From a virus: a stretch of DNA of 56,435 nucleotides. The translations under genes and the position numbers were made by a program. A model generated the notes under the pieces. That model saw nothing but the letters and a program-made list of their open reading frames with translations. It was not told the origin of the DNA and made no database searches. The stretch spans positions 1 to 56,435 of the IMG/VR virus record IMGVR_UViG_3300020200_000036; one strand, written 5' to 3'. Shown here piece by piece: positions 34,157-43,094 of this stretch (position 1 is its first letter; the number at the start of each line of letters is the position of its first letter).

Positions 34157-36958
34157 TTACATTCCATAAGAATTTCCAACAGTCTTTAGCAATAGGAACT
34201 GAGAGTAGCATTCCTTCGTTGATATAACGTGCTTAAGAGCAGCTATATTATAGATCCCACTAAAGAAGTCTAAATTTGTAGAATTATTTCTAGAGTTAAC
34301 ATTCATAGGAGTGACTTGCTTAGAGAAAACAAAAGCTGGCTTAAAATTTACTAATCTTATATTTGATAAATGAAAGAAAGGCAGTGTTTTAATACTAAGT
34401 TTTATTTGTTGAGAATTTAATTGTTTCCAAAGTTCAGCAGCTATGTTCTCTTGAGACAGGCCAAATTCTTTAGGGCTAAACACTACTCCATCCGGCCTTA
34501 AAAGTAAATCATTATCGTCCAAAGTTTTAATATCAAAAATAGTAAATAATGTATTAGCTAAATTAAAATAAGCTTCTTGTTTTGAAATTTCAAATCCACC
34601 AGTATCTATAAATTCACCAAGAAATGAGGAGACCCGTTCTTTAAATACTCCTACTGTTGAGACCCGTTCTTTAAATACTCCTACTGTTTTATTATCTTGT
34701 AATTTACTTGCAGCAATTGAAAGTAGCAAAGCGTCTATATTAATATTACCTTGTGATTTATAAATTAATTTATCAAATCCAAGACCTCCTAAATTTTCTA
34801 AAGCATCTAATACTTTAATAACAATATCCTGAGAAATTAATCCTATACCATTTCTTTTTTTAACTTCATTTTCTATTTCTTGCAAGAATTTAAGGCGAGC
34901 CGCCGACCTGCTGCCGCCGGTTATAGTTACTAATGCTAAATCTAAATAAGATGGAGATCTAGGTTTTACATTTTTTAATTGTCTAAACAAAGGTAGTTTA
35001 AATTCCCCTTCATTCATAAAATCAATTTCTGAGTCTTTAGCTAAATAAAACTGTTGAACTAATATTGTTTTTAACGCTTCTTTAAATCCTACTTTTCTGC
35101 CACCTATTTCAAAAGTTTGACTTAATACACCAGACAATAAATTTTTATAAGCATCAAATACCGAACTTAAGTTTAATCCTTGTATATTTACTTTATTGGC
35201 ATTGTTAGCAACTAAGCTTAAGTATGCTTTTGAAAAGTTACTGTTGATAGCCAATCTAAGCCCATTTAAATATATTTCACTATTTGTAAACTGTATATTC
35301 AAGATGTTGGAATTTTTAAAATTGTTTAAAAAGACAGGTATTTCAAATAACTCAAACAATCCGCCTTTAGTTTTAAATAACTCTGAAAAATTAGCTCCTA
35401 CTCCCCCATCTATTGCAAGCTCATCTAAGTTTGCTTGTTCATAAAAATTAGAACTTGTTTTTCTTTTAGATATTAAACTTATTAAATCAATTCCATAAGT
35501 TGGATTTGTAAGTATTTTTGCAACATTAGTATTTAAATTATTGTCTTTTGAATAGAGGGGGTCTTCAGAATCATAAATTTTTAATGTTGGCTCAAATGTA
35601 TTTTGTAATATGTCTAAGTATTGATCAAATGTAACAGCATTTTCAGATGAGTTTGGAATGTAATTTCTATACAGATACTCACTTATCATTTGCTGAGGCC
35701 CAAATACAATACATTTACCAAACCCACTTGGATCTATTGCATCTCCTATTAGCCCCCTCTTCCGCCAGAAGTCTAAGAGCTTTGTATTGTTTTCTTGAAA
35801 AATTACAAAATCATCAACTGTTTTTAAGATAGATTTTATACCAACATTTATTTTATTTAACGCTTCGTAGAAATCTGGAAATGAGGGGTTAATACTAGAG
35901 TCTTCCTTATTACAAACTAGCATATAACTGTCAATAGCTGATGTTCCGTTATCGTTTTCCTGCTGGGCATCCACAATAGTGGGGGTAATAGATACCCCTG
36001 TTGGCTTTTTTAATCCTTGAGATATTACATTAAATTCCTGTGTTTCATTAACTTCTTTTATCCCTAATTTCTCAATATAAAACTTTATGTTTTGATAATT
36101 TATTATTGATGGTTTAACTATAAAATCTCCTGGATATAATATATCTTCTACAGACTGTGATTCTCCTAAAGCAGGTAATATACCTATAATATTCTCTTCT
36201 GGAGTTTTTGTAATTATTGACAAATATTTTTTAACTAATCTATATAAAATATTTTCTAAAGTATCAACATTATTATTTTTTCTAATAGTTACTATTAGTT
36301 TATCAACAGCATCTAGAAATAAGAATTCTCTTTTGAAGTTAGGATCTTCAAAATTAAACTTTAATTTTGGTCTAAATATAGATTCATTAGAAGCATAATA
36401 CTTAAATGTATATTTTCTTAAACCATTAGAAACATCTATGTTAGTTTTGTTAAGATAGAAAACTAATATATCACTCCAATTAGAAAGCAAACTGTCCGTT
36501 CCAAAAGCTACAAAAATTCTATTGTAAACATTAGCGTATTGAAGCAGACTATTCATATCAAATTCTCTTATTCCAACTCTCGTAGAGTCATCTGATATAG
36601 TTAAAGATCCTCCTAGCTTATCTTGTTTCTTTACTGGAGTCGTGTTTTTAGCTCCGTCGCCACGAAATGCAGACTGCAACGAGGACTTAACACTGTTTGT
36701 AAGATGCATGAACATATTCTGCTCAAAGTTGCCATCTGTATCTAAGAATTCTAATGTTAAGCTAGGGTTATTTTCGTTATCAAAGTTTACGGAGTACTCT
36801 AATGATTGAAGATATTTATTGTTCTTCCCAGATATAACTATTGCATCAGGTGCAGAAGGAAGATCCTCTACGTTAATGTATTTATTTCTTAAGAAAAATT
36901 CTTTAGCTACTTGAGCATTATTTGTTATGAATACATTAGGAGTAAGAATCTTAGACAT
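34157..36958 (-). CDS. Large baseplate hub-type protein upstream of the spike gene
   Basis: A 933-residue protein between gp53 and the spike gene, the position of a gp27/gpD-like hub. The N-terminus MSKILTPNVFITNNAQ, then YLQSLEYSVNFDNENNPSLTLEFLD (key SLTLEFLD), fits the beginning of a hub beta domain. A later KYTFKYYASNE strand and a C-terminal FFHLSNIRLVNFKPAFVFSKQV strand pair are consistent with hub barrels. The middle is helical and much longer than T4 gp27 (391), so other functions may be inserted. It carries a perfect 30-base tandem duplication (TVGVFKERVS twice). Hub assignment is inference from order; moderate certainty. Confidence 0.68.
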   Translation of the reverse strand: MSKILTPNVFITNNAQVAKEFFLRNKYINVEDLPSAPDAIVISGKNNKYLQSLEYSVNFDNENNPSLTLEFLDTDGNFEQNMFMHLTNSVKSSLQSAFRGDGAKNTTPVKKQDKLGGSLTISDDSTRVGIREFDMNSLLQYANVYNRIFVAFGTDSLLSNWSDILVFYLNKTNIDVSNGLRKYTFKYYASNESIFRPKLKFNFEDPNFKREFLFLDAVDKLIVTIRKNNNVDTLENILYRLVKKYLSIITKTPEENIIGILPALGESQSVEDILYPGDFIVKPSIINYQNIKFYIEKLGIKEVNETQEFNVISQGLKKPTGVSITPTIVDAQQENDNGTSAIDSYMLVCNKEDSSINPSFPDFYEALNKINVGIKSILKTVDDFVIFQENNTKLLDFWRKRGLIGDAIDPSGFGKCIVFGPQQMISEYLYRNYIPNSSENAVTFDQYLDILQNTFEPTLKIYDSEDPLYSKDNNLNTNVAKILTNPTYGIDLISLISKRKTSSNFYEQANLDELAIDGGVGANFSELFKTKGGLFELFEIPVFLNNFKNSNILNIQFTNSEIYLNGLRLAINSNFSKAYLSLVANNANKVNIQGLNLSSVFDAYKNLLSGVLSQTFEIGGRKVGFKEALKTILVQQFYLAKDSEIDFMNEGEFKLPLFRQLKNVKPRSPSYLDLALVTITGGSRSAARLKFLQEIENEVKKRNGIGLISQDIVIKVLDALENLGGLGFDKLIYKSQGNINIDALLLSIAASKLQDNKTVGVFKERVSTVGVFKERVSSFLGEFIDTGGFEISKQEAYFNLANTLFTIFDIKTLDDNDLLLRPDGVVFSPKEFGLSQENIAAELWKQLNSQQIKLSIKTLPFFHLSNIRLVNFKPAFVFSKQVTPMNVNSRNNSTNLDFFSGIYNIAALKHVISTKECYSQFLLLKTVGNSYGM
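34629..34688 (-). repeat. Perfect 30-bp tandem duplication in the hub-type gene
   Basis: Positions 34629-34658 and 34659-34688 are identical, duplicating ten codons (TVGVFKERVS) in frame near residue 760 of the 933-residue protein. The lack of any mismatch implies a recent event or strong sequence constraint. Confidence 0.97.
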
Positions 36959-36962
36959 ATAA

Positions 36963-37250
36963 TTATATGATAGGTAATAATAGCTTATCCCCTACATTTA
37001 ATTCTTGGAATGGATCTTTAATGTTATTGAACATTACGATCATCCAATCCTTAGTAACAGTCCCATAAAACAAATTTGATATTAAATCAGGTCTGTGGGC
37101 GTACCCAGCGGGTATGCGTACTACTTCTACTTTAAAACTTTGAAGAGAGTTTAAATAATCAGCTAAGGCATTTCCATCTGCAATAAAAATGTTTTTTCCT
37201 TTGTGACTTACTACCCCACCACCGAGCCTGTAATGATTAATGTATGTCAT
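36963..37250 (-). CDS. gp53: Baseplate wedge protein, gp53/LysM-like
   Basis: A 95-residue protein matching the core of T4 gp53 (196 residues): YAHRPDLISNLFYGTVTKDWMIVMFNNIKDPFQELNVGDKLLLPII, key motif RPDLISNLFYGT followed by WMIVMFNNIKDPFQEL and GDKLLLP. This is a LysM-like fold used to bridge wedge and tube. It overlaps the preceding gene by 4 bases (ATGA). The short length means it is essentially the minimal LysM-like module with a small N-terminal strand (HYRLGGGVVSHKGKNIFIADG). Confidence 0.82.
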   Translation of the reverse strand: MTYINHYRLGGGVVSHKGKNIFIADGNALADYLNSLQSFKVEVVRIPAGYAHRPDLISNLFYGTVTKDWMIVMFNNIKDPFQELNVGDKLLLPII

Positions 37251-38818
37251 TGATTTCTTAATCTCCTCTCTGGTTGAGGTTCAATAGGTAAATTTCTATT
37301 AAAGTAATTAGGATCTAACGTGTCCCCCCTAGGTGGACCACTTTCTATTATCAATGGTGGTGAATTTGTAAATCCCTCTAATCTTAAAGGTTGATCACTT
37401 GTGTATGGGGATGCTTGATTTTGTACCGCTCTCTCTGGGGGTGGGCTAATTGGGAGACCCCTAGTTAAAGCATTAGGATCTAGCGGGTTAATTCCCCTAG
37501 ATGGATTTGGTATATCCCCCGGAAGTGGAATATTTACAGCAAGACTATCCCCCATTGGAGGGGTTCCAAGAGAATTCATATCAATAAAAGTATTTCGTTC
37601 AATTTGTTCCTCAGGTGGTCTTGTTGTTCCTTGATTCTGTGTGTTATATTCGTTATCTCTATCAATAGCGTAAGGATTAACTAAAGTACCAAGTCCCTCT
37701 TCTCCAGTATTAAAAATAGTTTGAAGTGAACGAGCACGATTACGAGCGTCCTGTACACTCTCCTCAATTCTCCTCCTTTCTTCTTCTTCTTGTTTTTCCC
37801 AAGCCGCCACATTTACAAGATCTCTCTCATACTCACCAAAAGTAGAATTCCAAGGATCCATAGTTCTGTGATTTATGATGCTTTCCCAACCAGTTAAATT
37901 TTCTGCTGTGGCTAAGTCATTTTTTACAGTTGTCCAAGGTATGAATTCTCCAAAATTACCAGTTCTATTTTCTGATAAATTCATAGTAACTTCCACTCTT
38001 CTTGGATTCATATTTTTTAATTCATAACCATTTTCAGAAACTATTCTTAAATTATAGTTGGTGCAAACGCATGGAATGTTGTTATACATGGTCCCGTGAT
38101 TTATGTAAATAGTCGGAGGACTTAAACTTGTATTTGAAGAGTTGTTAACAGTAGCAGTCCGTACAACATTTATTAAAAGCATAAAATAGCTTATTGCATT
38201 TTTTAAAACTTTCGGTCTCTCTTTTTTAAATAAATTTAAAATTTGAGCTGGATTCTCAAAAACAGGTATTTTTAATGCATTTGTAAACTGTGATAATTTC
38301 TCAAGCAAAGAATCCGATGCACTTTTAGGTGGCAAAAAACTATCGTATTGAGATAAGCTTTGTTGATAATAATTTACTCCGTATGAATTTCCAATATCAA
38401 CTCCCACAGGAGACGCCAACCAACCCGCTGCTTCACTCTGATCCCTGTCTGCTTGAACAGAAAACTTTCTTTTTTCAGCATCTCTCTCACTATAGAAATA
38501 TCTAAATGAATCTGAGAATTGAGAGTTAAGTCCTACATTATTAATATGATCAATAATATTTGGAAGAGTTATAAAAAACTTTAATGAAAACTCTCTAGAT
38601 TTTGATCCATGGTATGAGAATAAGTTTCCCGCTCTTCCAAGAAGATCATAAACTCCTAAATTAGGTCTCTGAGACTCAGAGATTTCAATGTTTTCAAGTA
38701 TTGGAAAATAAAATTCAATTGATCTCTCATTAGATATTTGAGGATACTTGTAATAGAGATAAGATCTCTCAGGAAGTAGTCTTGGGGAAAATAAAGCTTC
38801 TTTTTCTCCGTATAACAT
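37247..38818 (-). CDS. Putative tube-baseplate junction protein (gp48/gp54 position)
   Basis: A 523-residue protein directly downstream of the tape measure, where T4 has genes 48 and 54. Residues 1-290 look like a tube-type beta domain: FYFPILENIEISESQRPNLG, LLGRAGNLFSYHGSKSREFSLKFFI (key SREFSLKFFI), and VCTNYNLRIVSENGYELKNMNPRRVEVTMNL, key NPRRVEVTMNLSE. The C-terminal ~180 residues are disordered and Pro/Asn/Arg-rich with two related units (LDPNALTRGLPISPPPER and LDPNYFNRNLPIEPQPER). It likely primes tube polymerisation on the hub; assignment from order and strand pattern, not from a clear family match. It precedes gp53 with an ATGA overlap. Confidence 0.65.
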   Translation of the reverse strand: MLYGEKEALFSPRLLPERSYLYYKYPQISNERSIEFYFPILENIEISESQRPNLGVYDLLGRAGNLFSYHGSKSREFSLKFFITLPNIIDHINNVGLNSQFSDSFRYFYSERDAEKRKFSVQADRDQSEAAGWLASPVGVDIGNSYGVNYYQQSLSQYDSFLPPKSASDSLLEKLSQFTNALKIPVFENPAQILNLFKKERPKVLKNAISYFMLLINVVRTATVNNSSNTSLSPPTIYINHGTMYNNIPCVCTNYNLRIVSENGYELKNMNPRRVEVTMNLSENRTGNFGEFIPWTTVKNDLATAENLTGWESIINHRTMDPWNSTFGEYERDLVNVAAWEKQEEEERRRIEESVQDARNRARSLQTIFNTGEEGLGTLVNPYAIDRDNEYNTQNQGTTRPPEEQIERNTFIDMNSLGTPPMGDSLAVNIPLPGDIPNPSRGINPLDPNALTRGLPISPPPERAVQNQASPYTSDQPLRLEGFTNSPPLIIESGPPRGDTLDPNYFNRNLPIEPQPERRLRNQ

Positions 38819-38821
38819 AGG

Positions 38822-40537
38822 TTACCTCGGAATACCAAACGAGACTGGCTGTGTCAAAGAACGAGTTGCTATATTGTTATTGACAGATTGAAGTTGTAAT
38901 ACCATTTCTTTCTGAACAGCCAAGGATTCTTTAGACGTTGTATCAGTTTGAGGATTTAATGACATCACCATTGCATTTAAAGAATCCAACAAAGTATTAG
39001 TTCTTCTAACTTGAGGAGTTTCTTTATTAGGATCTAACAAGTCGTTAGTTATTCTAGATTGATTTGCTGTGTCATTAGATGCATCTTTTACCGCATCCAT
39101 AACATCAGATATAGTCCATAAAGCTGTGCCTACTCCAACTATAGCACCTATTGCAGTCCCTAGTCCAGGGGCAACTGATCCTGCAATTGCGCCTGTCGCT
39201 GCTCCTGTGGCTAATTTTTTAGCTATTTGAGATATTAAAAATTTAGTACCAAATCCCGCACCTAGAGCTGTTAGTCCGCCCGTCGCTGCTCCAGCCACTC
39301 CAACAGCTTTCGATGGAAATTTTTGAACTATTTCTTGGAGAGCTTTTGCAGATCTCTCCATTGAATTAGCATAACGCTCTTGAAATGTTTTAAGTGTGGC
39401 AAGATTTTGAGTATTTTCTGTAGTTGCTTCGGAAGCATCTTGTAATGCAGCTTCCACAGATTGGAAAGCTCTGACATTCTGCATTCCTCCAAACAGTTCT
39501 GCAATAGAGGCTGCGGCTCTTCTTCCACTAGCTCCAGTCCCATACCCAGCGGTCATAGACCTAAATGTATTATTAAATGTTTTAACTGCTTGAAGAGTTA
39601 ACTTGGTCTGCTCCTCTTTTGATGCATCTAAAAATTTATTTTGGATATCAAATATACCAGCAATCATTGCTTGCGATTCATTACCAACACCAGTTAAGAA
39701 CTCTGCAACGACACCTAGCTCTTTAGTAGCTCTGTCTCCAATCATCGCAGCCACTTCACCAAGAGCTTCGGTTGTTTGTGCCCCCTTTCCAAGGAGTGAG
39801 GCTGTTTGTACTGATTCGGCTAGCGAGTTTACTGCTTTAAGCATTGTCTCTTGGCTCATTCCGTATGCAACAGCAGTGTCAGAAAGTCTTCTAGACATAT
39901 CCTGAACTTGAGTTGAATTTAATCTAAGGCTCAGAGAAGTGTTAGCTAAGAACGATTGAAGAGTTTGAGTTCCTTGGTTCGTCAGCTTCATTGTGCTGAT
40001 TAACCGCAGTGTATTTACATCTAAATTCTTAAAGCCAACTTCTCTTAAATCTAATATCTCACCAGCAAGCTTAGACATTCTAATCCCAAGATTTGGAATG
40101 TCCATTTTCTGAAGGGTTGTATTTGTCCCCATTGCCCTGGCTTGAAGGTCATCAACCTTCAAAACAAGTTGTGACATTTGTTTCAATTGACGAACAAATA
40201 AACTTTCTACCAACCCTGGTTTATTTCTGCCAGGAACATCAGAATTATCATCGTCTGAGTTTGGGGGTTTAGCGGGGGGTATTACGGGGTTTGGGGGGTT
40301 AGCGGGGGGTATTACGGGTGTTATTGGGCTAGGTGCAGAGGGTTTCTGAATAATTTTCCGCCAGTCTTTGAAAAAACTTTGGCTGTTCTTAGCAAAGTTA
40401 TTAAAGTTATTTTGAAAAATCTTGGCGGGGCCTTTCTGATCATGTAAAATCTTGTTCAACTTCTGAACAGAATTTGCCAGCAACTTCATTTCCCGTATAA
40501 CTGGGTCTTTTTTTGTAGGTTTTTTGGGTTTTGCCAT
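38822..40537 (-). CDS. Tail tape measure protein candidate (gp29-like)
   Basis: A 571-residue protein, near the length of T4 gp29 (590), the tape measure. The first 100 residues are basic and then Pro-rich with repeated VIPPAxPPN units. Residues 120-400 are long amphipathic helices (SLFVRQLKQMSQLVLKVDDL; LRLISTMKLTNQGTQTLQSF). Residues 405-480 are hydrophobic and Gly/Ala-rich (VGVAGAATGGLTALGAGFG; ATGAIAGSVAPGLGTAIGAI), as in tape measures that enter the membrane. Its place before the junction protein and gp53 supports this. A similar length to gp29 predicts a T4-like tail length. The gp26-like frameshift cassette lies upstream on the same strand. Confidence 0.78.
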   Translation of the reverse strand: MAKPKKPTKKDPVIREMKLLANSVQKLNKILHDQKGPAKIFQNNFNNFAKNSQSFFKDWRKIIQKPSAPSPITPVIPPANPPNPVIPPAKPPNSDDDNSDVPGRNKPGLVESLFVRQLKQMSQLVLKVDDLQARAMGTNTTLQKMDIPNLGIRMSKLAGEILDLREVGFKNLDVNTLRLISTMKLTNQGTQTLQSFLANTSLSLRLNSTQVQDMSRRLSDTAVAYGMSQETMLKAVNSLAESVQTASLLGKGAQTTEALGEVAAMIGDRATKELGVVAEFLTGVGNESQAMIAGIFDIQNKFLDASKEEQTKLTLQAVKTFNNTFRSMTAGYGTGASGRRAAASIAELFGGMQNVRAFQSVEAALQDASEATTENTQNLATLKTFQERYANSMERSAKALQEIVQKFPSKAVGVAGAATGGLTALGAGFGTKFLISQIAKKLATGAATGAIAGSVAPGLGTAIGAIVGVGTALWTISDVMDAVKDASNDTANQSRITNDLLDPNKETPQVRRTNTLLDSLNAMVMSLNPQTDTTSKESLAVQKEMVLQLQSVNNNIATRSLTQPVSFGIPR

Positions 40538-40559
40538 TTTTATCTACCTTATATATTTA

Positions 40560-41000
40560 TTATTGCCTTTTAATAAGCAGATATACCGAACTTATCTTAG
40601 AAATATCTAAAGTTTTAAATGCACTTAGCCCAAATACATACTTTAAAAAGCTTGGCATTAACTTATATTCACACCTATTCTGTTTCTTGTGAAATAACTT
40701 TAAAACTATTTTAAATAAGAAAGATTCTTCGTTTAGCTCAAAACAACAGAGTAAATCATTGTTTCTGGTAGACATAAAATTACCTAGTGGCCCCCTCTCA
40801 GTAGCTGCAATTAGAACAGTCTTAGCTCCACTTTCAAGATAACTTAACTGCATAATCTCCCCAGGTTTTAAAATTTTTACAGAGTTCGTAAAAGACTTAT
40901 AGTGATACTTAACCACTTGATCATCAAGATCCTCTTCACTCTCATCAATATATTTCTCTATTTCTGAGGTCTTCTTATTTAATAATGGGATCTTAATCAT
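40560..41000 (-). CDS. Unknown small protein upstream of tape measure
   Basis: A 146-residue protein that I cannot assign. It has an acidic N-terminal linker (DESEEDLDDQVVKYHYKSF), then strands ILKPGEIMQLSYLESGAKTVLIAATERGPLG, key PGEIMQLSYL and KTVLIAATERGP. It continues with NDLLCCFELNE, a basic segment KLFHKKQNRCEYK, and ends in SSVYLLIKRQ. A compact alpha/beta domain seems likely. It is 22 bases upstream of the tape-measure gene on the same strand and is probably co-transcribed; a chaperone or tail-assembly role is possible but not shown. Confidence 0.65.
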   Translation of the reverse strand: MIKIPLLNKKTSEIEKYIDESEEDLDDQVVKYHYKSFTNSVKILKPGEIMQLSYLESGAKTVLIAATERGPLGNFMSTRNNDLLCCFELNEESFLFKIVLKLFHKKQNRCEYKLMPSFLKYVFGLSAFKTLDISKISSVYLLIKRQ

Positions 41001-41060
41001 TGTAACATCTTTGAAATATTTAAAAATATCCTCAAAAAAATTAAAATAGGATACTCTAAT

Positions 41061-41363
41061 ATGTATTATATGAGCAATTTAGATATTGATATTGTAGACT
41101 TTATTGACTTAATTAACTTTACTTTGAGTGATGAATTTATAAATAAGTGGAGATATAGATTTAGTATAAAATTTATAAAAGAGTTTCAAGATAAGATTAT
41201 AAAGTCATTAAAAGACAGAAAACCAATAAAAATTGATTCGTTGATCAAATACTTGTCTAAAAGATGTGGATACTCCACAGAGCAAGTATGCAATTTTCTT
41301 GAAGCTATAGACGTTAAAATCTATCAACCATTAATTTTGGGAAGATCTTCAGTTTCTTTCTGA
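41061..41363 (+). CDS. Unknown 100-residue plus-strand protein
   Basis: A small, mostly helical protein. It begins MYYMSNLDIDIVDFIDLINFTLSDEF (a second ATG nine bases on gives MSNLDID) and contains a basic helix KDRKPIKIDSLIKYLSKRCGYSTEQVCNFLEAIDV (key KRCGYSTEQVCNFLEAI). The latter part could be a small winged-helix or similar nucleic-acid-binding fold, but I cannot name a family. AGGA lies about 9 bases before the first ATG. It stands alone on the plus strand between minus-strand genes and overlaps the 3' end of the nuclease gene by 40 bases, tail to tail. It may belong with the replication genes next door. Confidence 0.65.
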   Translation: MYYMSNLDIDIVDFIDLINFTLSDEFINKWRYRFSIKFIKEFQDKIIKSLKDRKPIKIDSLIKYLSKRCGYSTEQVCNFLEAIDVKIYQPLILGRSSVSF

Positions 41364-42127
41364 TTCTTAAGTTTAACTTGCTCTTCAATTCTGGATTCGA
41401 TTGTACAGTTGTCGTTAAAAGCAGGGCACAATGGCTTATACTCACACCATTCACAGAACTGATTTTGCATAGCTGGGAATTCATCCTTCTTCTTCTTACG
41501 AATCTTCCATACCTTATTTATTTCTTTCTCCCTCCACATATTGATAGATGATTGCGGGAACTTAACAGATATTAAATTATCTGTTAGTGGATAGTAGTGA
41601 GCGCACCAAATATCACTTATTGGAACTTTGAATTCCTCGGAGACAGCAAAAGCATACCCCATTAGCTGTTTATCCCTGGAAAGGTCCATCCGTGTCTTTT
41701 CCTTCTTGGAAGTTTTATAGTCTATAATTAAAATTCCGCCTTGTTGGCCCTTTACGATTCTATCAATGAATCCGTTATATTTAATTCCCTCCGCTAGATC
41801 TACGGAGAACTCATGCTCCACTGCCATCGTTTCCCCTAGCCCACCGTTAAACCTTAAAAAGTTACGAAGACATTGAGCAATCCTGTCTTTATAGACAAGA
41901 GGCACTTTGTAATCTTTTTTTATGTTTTCTGCTATTTTTTCTAGCTCAGAGATATGATTCTCAGTATGCCCAAGCTCGAAAATTCTATGTATATAAGTTC
42001 CGAAGTCCAAAGCATCCTCATTCTTTGATGGGTAGCCAGGAAACTTCCTTATATATCTATAGTCGTACTTGAGCAAACATTGATCTATTACGTCACTTTT
42101 TGAACTGCTTAGTCGGTCTATAAACAT
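41324..42127 (-). CDS. PD-(D/E)XK nuclease with predicted Fe-S cluster (RecB/Cas4-like)
   Basis: A 267-residue nuclease of the RecB/Cas4-like PD-(D/E)XK group. The active site is visible in order: His47 (FGTYIHRIF), Glu104/Glu106 region (AVEHEFSV), Asp122 (YNGFIDRIV), Asp136-x-Lys138 (ILIIDYKTS) and Gln154 (DKQLMGYA). Cys17 together with Cys225, Cys228 and Cys234 (FCEWCEYKPLCP) matches the four-Cys 4Fe-4S arrangement of AddB/Cas4-type enzymes. It likely trims DNA ends in phage recombination or replication. It is transcribed away from the primase gene, sharing the CATG start tetranucleotide, and has GAGGA upstream of its ATG. It lies inside the tail gene region. Confidence 0.88.
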   Translation of the reverse strand: MFIDRLSSSKSDVIDQCLLKYDYRYIRKFPGYPSKNEDALDFGTYIHRIFELGHTENHISELEKIAENIKKDYKVPLVYKDRIAQCLRNFLRFNGGLGETMAVEHEFSVDLAEGIKYNGFIDRIVKGQQGGILIIDYKTSKKEKTRMDLSRDKQLMGYAFAVSEEFKVPISDIWCAHYYPLTDNLISVKFPQSSINMWREKEINKVWKIRKKKKDEFPAMQNQFCEWCEYKPLCPAFNDNCTIESRIEEQVKLKNQKETEDLPKING

Positions 42128-43094
42128 GATATCCTCAACTTACATTAGAGACTATTTACTTAAAAAGTTTCAGGGAAAATATAAATTAATAAGTGGGGAA
42201 CGAGAACTTACGATACCATCGCTATTTTTGGATCACGATCCTAAGCGGCATATGTCCATAAATCTAGATAGCGGACTATGGCAGTGTTTTAAATCTGGCG
42301 AACGTGGTAACTTTCTGCATCTTTATGCAAGACTGGAGAATATCACCTATAAAGATGCCTATAAGCGTTTTCTGGTCGAGGAATTCTTCTCTGAGCCAAC
42401 GGAGCCAGTCCTCCCTGATGATTCCGTAGAGAGGCTTCCAGAGGACTTCTCGCAAGCATACAGTAGGGTAGATATATCCTCATTCAACGAGGTTAATAGT
42501 GCAGCATCATTATTTATAATTGATAGGCGTATTTCTCAATACGGAGACTTTTATTATACAGCAGAGGGTCCGTATCGTAACCGTCTGATAATACCTTATG
42601 ATAACGGAAGGAATGTCTACTACTTCCAGGCTAGGTCACTTTTTGGGCAGGAACCTAAGTATCTTAATTTTAAAGGAATTAAATCTTCCTCTATACTTTT
42701 CCCATTCAAATACGACAGCAATGACCCGTTGTATATTTGTGAGGGTGCCATAGACGCAATATCATTACAATTAGCAGGATTCAACGCAACAACCACTATT
42801 TCATGCCATGTTTCCAAATCTCAATTGGAGCAATTAAAATACTATCAAGGGAAAATTGTAGTTGCTTACGATAACGATAAAGCCGGATCAGTTGGTCTTC
42901 GTAACTTTGAGATTTTACGAAGACATATGAGGATGCAATCAATCTATTACTGCTTTCCCCCTAATAAGTACAAGGATTGGAATGAAGCTTGGGTAGTGGA
43001 TCCAACTTCTATACTATCTTCTCTTAAGAATGCTAGATTGTTTGAGATGAACGAGTGGGATATTATGTCAGAGTTAAATACATTGGATCTGTAA
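42126..43094 (+). CDS. DnaG-type primase (gp61-like) with degenerate zinc-binding domain
   Basis: A 322-residue primase, close to T4 gp61 (342). The N-terminal region retains the shape of a CHC2 domain (HMSINLDSGLWQCFKSGERGNFLHLYARL, key HMSINLDSGLWQCFKSGE), but only one Cys remains, so zinc ligands appear lost. The Toprim domain is intact: YICEGAIDAISLQLAGF (catalytic Glu) and VVAYDNDKAG (Asp-x-Asp). It synthesises RNA primers for lagging-strand replication with a helicase not encoded here. Its ATG shares two bases with the divergent nuclease ATG, and no Shine-Dalgarno is seen. Its 3' end overlaps the convergent structural gene by 32 bases. Confidence 0.88.
   Translation: MISSTYIRDYLLKKFQGKYKLISGERELTIPSLFLDHDPKRHMSINLDSGLWQCFKSGERGNFLHLYARLENITYKDAYKRFLVEEFFSEPTEPVLPDDSVERLPEDFSQAYSRVDISSFNEVNSAASLFIIDRRISQYGDFYYTAEGPYRNRLIIPYDNGRNVYYFQARSLFGQEPKYLNFKGIKSSSILFPFKYDSNDPLYICEGAIDAISLQLAGFNATTTISCHVSKSQLEQLKYYQGKIVVAYDNDKAGSVGLRNFEILRRHMRMQSIYYCFPPNKYKDWNEAWVVDPTSILSSLKNARLFEMNEWDIMSELNTLDL

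Noticed and set aside
41138-41145. TATAAATA on the plus strand
   Set aside because: Inside the 100-residue gene with no plus-strand gene start suitably downstream; likely chance in AT-rich sequence.
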